This document shows positions 61,885 to 64,000 of a stretch of 64,000 nucleotides of DNA, piece after piece (within the stretch, counting starts at the first letter, position 1; every line of letters begins with the position of its first letter). The translations under genes and the position numbers were made by a program. The notes beneath the pieces were generated by a model, which worked only from the letters and a program-made list of their open reading frames with translations, had not been told where the DNA came from and did no database searches. This DNA is from Chloroflexota bacterium (GTDB taxonomy: Bacteria; Chloroflexota; Limnocylindria; Limnocylindrales; CSP1-4). The stretch covers positions 163,568 to 227,567 of the forward strand of contig PLMA01000067.1 in NCBI GenBank assembly GCA_003141455.1, read 5' to 3'.

Positions 61885-61916
61885 ACGCCTTCCGAGCAAG
61901 TATTCGAGAGGACTTC

Positions 61917-62114
61917 ATGGCTCGCTCCTGCGCCATCTGCGGGAAGGTCTCAATGGACGGCTTCAACGCGCAGTCGTCCGGGATGAACCGTGTCCGCGCC
62001 CACCGCCGCTTCCACGTGAACCTTCAGCAGACGACGATTCAGCAGGGCGGCAAGTCGGTGAAGACGCTGGTCTGCACCCGCTGCCAGCGCACCATGTCGC
62101 GGGGGGTCCGCTAG
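61917..62114 (+). CDS. rpmB: 50S ribosomal protein L28, zinc form
   Basis: A 65-residue L28: MARSCAICGKVSMDGFNAQ, RVRAHRRFHVNLQ and CTRCQRTMSRGVR. The paired CAIC and CTRC cysteines make it the zinc-binding form. GAGAGG lies five bases before ATG 61917. It is the only housekeeping gene on the plus strand here and lies back-to-back with asp23-fakA, a pairing also found in Firmicutes. Confidence 0.97.
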   Translation: MARSCAICGKVSMDGFNAQSSGMNRVRAHRRFHVNLQQTTIQQGGKSVKTLVCTRCQRTMSRGVR

Positions 62115-62231
62115 CACCTCACCGGTTCGGCCGGCATCGCCCTCGATCTTCCTCGGCGTCGAGCACCCGCTCGGCGCCGATTGTGTTTCTGGTGTCTCGG
62201 CGGCGCATCCCGGCGCGTCGGGGGCCTCGTC

Positions 62232-62249
62232 GGCGAGCGGCCGCTCGCC
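62232..62249. terminator. 18-base perfect palindrome between rpmB and dtd
   Basis: GGCGAGCGGCCGCTCGCC is fully symmetric and lies in the 142-base gap between the convergent stops of rpmB and dtd. It could work as a two-way terminator stem, though no T-run flanks it. Otherwise this gap shows nothing. Confidence 0.45.
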
Positions 62250-62256
62250 GGTGGCT

Positions 62257-62727
62257 CTACTCCGAAGCGTGCGGCTCGATCCCCAGCTCGGCGCTGTCCA
62301 GCCAGACGGTGAACGGTCCGTCGTTCACCAGATCGACCTCCATGTGCGCGCCGAAGCTGCCCTGCCGCACCGGAACGCCCGTCGACGCCAGAATTTCGCA
62401 GAAGACCTCGTACAGGCGCTCGCCGACCACCGGACCGGCGGCGCCGACGAACGATGGCCGGCGACCGCGCCGCGCATCGGCATAGAGCGTGAATTGACTG
62501 ACGACCAGCGCCGCGCCCTCCACCTCCGCGAGCGAGAGATTCGTCAGCCCCTCGGCGTCGGCGAAGATGCGCATCCCGGCGACCTTGGCCGCCATCCCCG
62601 AGGCCACCCAGTCGTCGTCCGACGGCGCCACTCCCAGAAACACGAGCAGGCCGCGGTCTATCTCACCGACCGGGTGCCCGTCCACGCGAACTTGCGCCCT
62701 GGATACCCGCTGCAGCAGAGCCCGCAT
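62257..62727 (-). CDS. dtd: D-aminoacyl-tRNA deacylase
   Basis: A 156-residue DTD that removes D-amino acids from tRNA: MRALLQRVSRAQVRVDG, ALVVSQFTLYADARRGRRPSF (in parts; SQFTLYAD is the family site) and the late QGSFGAHMEVDLVNDGP motif in parts. ATG 62727 has AGGAG five bases upstream; the open frame goes 40 codons further into the PAP2 gene without homology. Confidence 0.96.
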   Translation of the reverse strand: MRALLQRVSRAQVRVDGHPVGEIDRGLLVFLGVAPSDDDWVASGMAAKVAGMRIFADAEGLTNLSLAEVEGAALVVSQFTLYADARRGRRPSFVGAAGPVVGERLYEVFCEILASTGVPVRQGSFGAHMEVDLVNDGPFTVWLDSAELGIEPHASE

Positions 62728-62740
62728 CTTCGCTCCTGTC

Positions 62741-63976
62741 TCAGCGGCTGAAGAGCCCTGCAGCGCCTCGCCACAGGCCGCCCAGAATGCCGAGCCACGG
62801 GACCAGGTACACGGCGCTCTGCGTGCCGCCCAGCCAGCCGAACGCACTCATGCCATACGCCAGGAAGACGCCGACAGCGGCAATCGCCAACCCCTGGCCC
62901 ACCAGCGCCCAGCGAACCCGCCGACCCAGCCGGCGCAAGGCCCCCACTTCGCCCTCGTCCTCAGCTTCGACGCCGGCTTCGATCTCCTCGTCGGCAATCC
63001 GCTCCATGAAGCGCCTGGCCCAGCGCGGCCCGTGCACGATCGCGAAGTAGGCCGCCAGGGCGTAGACGACTGCCCCGATGATGTCCACGACCCAGTGCTC
63101 GCCCAGATACACGATTGCGAGCCAGACGCAGGCCGTGTAGGCCAGCATGAACCAGGCCGCTCGCGGGAAGGCTCGCCGGGCAAAGAGAAAAGCCAGAAAC
63201 GGGTACGCGGCGTGCAGCGAGGGGAACGCGGCGACGTCGTTGGAGCTGATGTTGTAGAGGTTGGTGTACGAGTAGAAGTAGTTGCCGAACCCGAACAGGT
63301 GAGCCAGCCCCTGGAAGCCTGTGTCTCGCAGATGGAGCACCCCGGTCACGCACGCGCCACCGCAGTACGGCGCTGCCTTGTGCGGGTCGGCGGCCCACCA
63401 CGGCGGCGCCACGGGCAGCAGCAGGTACGTCACGAAGGCCGCCATGGAAAGCACGATCAGGGCGCCCACGTAGTCGTAGTAGATCCGCCGCTGGTGGATC
63501 CACAGCAAGAAGCCGACGGCCAGCGGCAGCGGGAAATGCAGGAAGTAGAAGATCAACGAGAGCGTGGCCAGGCCGTCCGAGGCGGTCTCGGGGCCGTGGT
63601 GGAAGAGGCCCTGGAGCCACACCGTCGGCAGCCCGCCCAGCCCGACTATCCGCTCCAGCCAGATGATGTCGGTGACGTGGATCGGCAGGCCGAACTTGTC
63701 GGCGTAGCCGCGCATCAGTTCGTAGGCGAAGAAAAGGGCCAGGAACGGGATCCAGTCGCGCAGGAAGAGCTTGCCGCGACCGAGAAGTAACGCGGCCAGG
63801 CCGAACCCGACGATCACGACGTCCGGGGTGACCGAGATGCCCCGAGCCATCATGAGGATCGAGAGCAGGACCGCGTACGACGCGACGGCGAGCAGCAGCA
63901 GCCGGTCGTTTCGCCGACCAAGGTGCGCGTGCGGCTGCCCGCCGGCGACCTCCTCGGCAGTGGCATCTCCCGGCAC
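62741..63976 (-). CDS. PAP2-family membrane phosphatase/lipid transferase
   Basis: A 411-residue polytopic protein with about nine helices. The PAP2 histidine motifs are AFPSLHAAYP and YLGEHWVVDIIGA; the preceding motif is weak. The layout, with RDWIPFLALFFAYELMRG near the start and GVLHLRDTG/GFGNYFYSY in the middle, resembles the inositolphosphotransferase (Aur1/Ipt1-like) branch. So it may make inositol or glycerol phospholipids as well as dephosphorylate lipids. The substrate cannot be told. The gene is complete, starting 25 bases from the right edge, so its promoter lies outside. Confidence 0.85.
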   Translation of the reverse strand: MPGDATAEEVAGGQPHAHLGRRNDRLLLLAVASYAVLLSILMMARGISVTPDVVIVGFGLAALLLGRGKLFLRDWIPFLALFFAYELMRGYADKFGLPIHVTDIIWLERIVGLGGLPTVWLQGLFHHGPETASDGLATLSLIFYFLHFPLPLAVGFLLWIHQRRIYYDYVGALIVLSMAAFVTYLLLPVAPPWWAADPHKAAPYCGGACVTGVLHLRDTGFQGLAHLFGFGNYFYSYTNLYNISSNDVAAFPSLHAAYPFLAFLFARRAFPRAAWFMLAYTACVWLAIVYLGEHWVVDIIGAVVYALAAYFAIVHGPRWARRFMERIADEEIEAGVEAEDEGEVGALRRLGRRVRWALVGQGLAIAAVGVFLAYGMSAFGWLGGTQSAVYLVPWLGILGGLWRGAAGLFSR

Positions 63977-64000
63977 GACGGCCCCGGGAACGGCGGGGCT

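Noticed and set aside
1-64000. Mobile element, prophage or defence system
   Set aside because: No integrase, transposase, toxin-antitoxin pair, restriction system or flanking repeats; gene content and base composition are uniform.

Overview
This is a 64 kb stretch of a very GC-rich bacterial chromosome made almost wholly of housekeeping genes. All but two of the recognised genes lie on the minus strand. The gene set (SMC, RNase J, two Asp23 proteins, FakA, YlxR, KhpA, YceD-RpmF-PlsX, a type 3 prolyl-tRNA synthetase, a short EF-Ts, the MEP isoprenoid enzymes, no LPS genes) points to a Terrabacteria lineage. I think a high-GC member of the Chloroflexota is most likely, but that is inferred from protein style and not from a database search. 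I see no tRNA, rRNA, CRISPR array, insertion sequence, phage gene or replication origin.

Layout, right to left, which is the direction of transcription for most genes. (a) 62.2-64.0 kb: a PAP2-type membrane phosphatase or lipid transferase and the D-aminoacyl-tRNA deacylase; rpmB (L28) reads the opposite way at 61.9 kb. (b) 61.8-54.9 kb: asp23-fakA-recG-rsmD-coaD-coiled-coil protein-yceD. (c) 54.8-40.9 kb: its own promoter, then rpmF-plsX-asp23-nusB-acpP-rnc-smc-ftsY-ffh-DUF3352 protein-rpsP-khpA-rimM-trmD, a lipid-synthesis, chromosome, SRP and ribosome run. (d) 40.9-39.1 kb: rplS-rnhB-yraN. (e) 39.0-30.6 kb: rpsB-tsf-pyrH-frr-uppS-cdsA-dxr-rseP-ispG, joining translation, nucleotide, undecaprenyl-phosphate and phospholipid supply, and the MEP pathway. 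(f) A tiny plus-strand lipoprotein gene at 30.5 kb, then proS, an FAD oxidoreductase, a GT-C glycosyltransferase and a Pro/Gly/Trp-rich membrane protein. (g) 24.8-15.3 kb: promoter and leader hairpin, then nusA-ylxR-infB-rbfA-nrnA-truB/ribF and acsA. (h) 15.2-1 kb: rpsO-pnp, then asd-udg-rnj-ftsK-rodZ-pncC-murC, yajQ and a ThDP enzyme that runs off the left edge.

The most striking object is pnp (12143-14734). This polynucleotide phosphorylase carries a complete DEDDh (DnaQ-like) 3'-5' exonuclease domain between its two RNase PH domains, so one chain could combine phosphorolytic and hydrolytic RNA decay. Next are a TruB-RibF fusion whose riboflavin kinase half has lost its signature, and three genes (ftsY, yceD, ylxR) whose conserved N-termini have no ATG/GTG/TTG start, two of them with a well-placed CTG. 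The nusA operon has a clean TTGGAT-17-TATACT promoter followed by a terminator-like hairpin in the leader. Several operons (rpsO, rpsB, rplS, rpmB, asd) share an extended -10 promoter of the form TGn-TAnnnT.

Many genes overlap by 1-4 bases (ATGA, GTGA, TTGA, TAGTG), so translational coupling is probably general here. Start positions were chosen from Shine-Dalgarno spacing, the upstream gene's stop and the usual family N-terminus.
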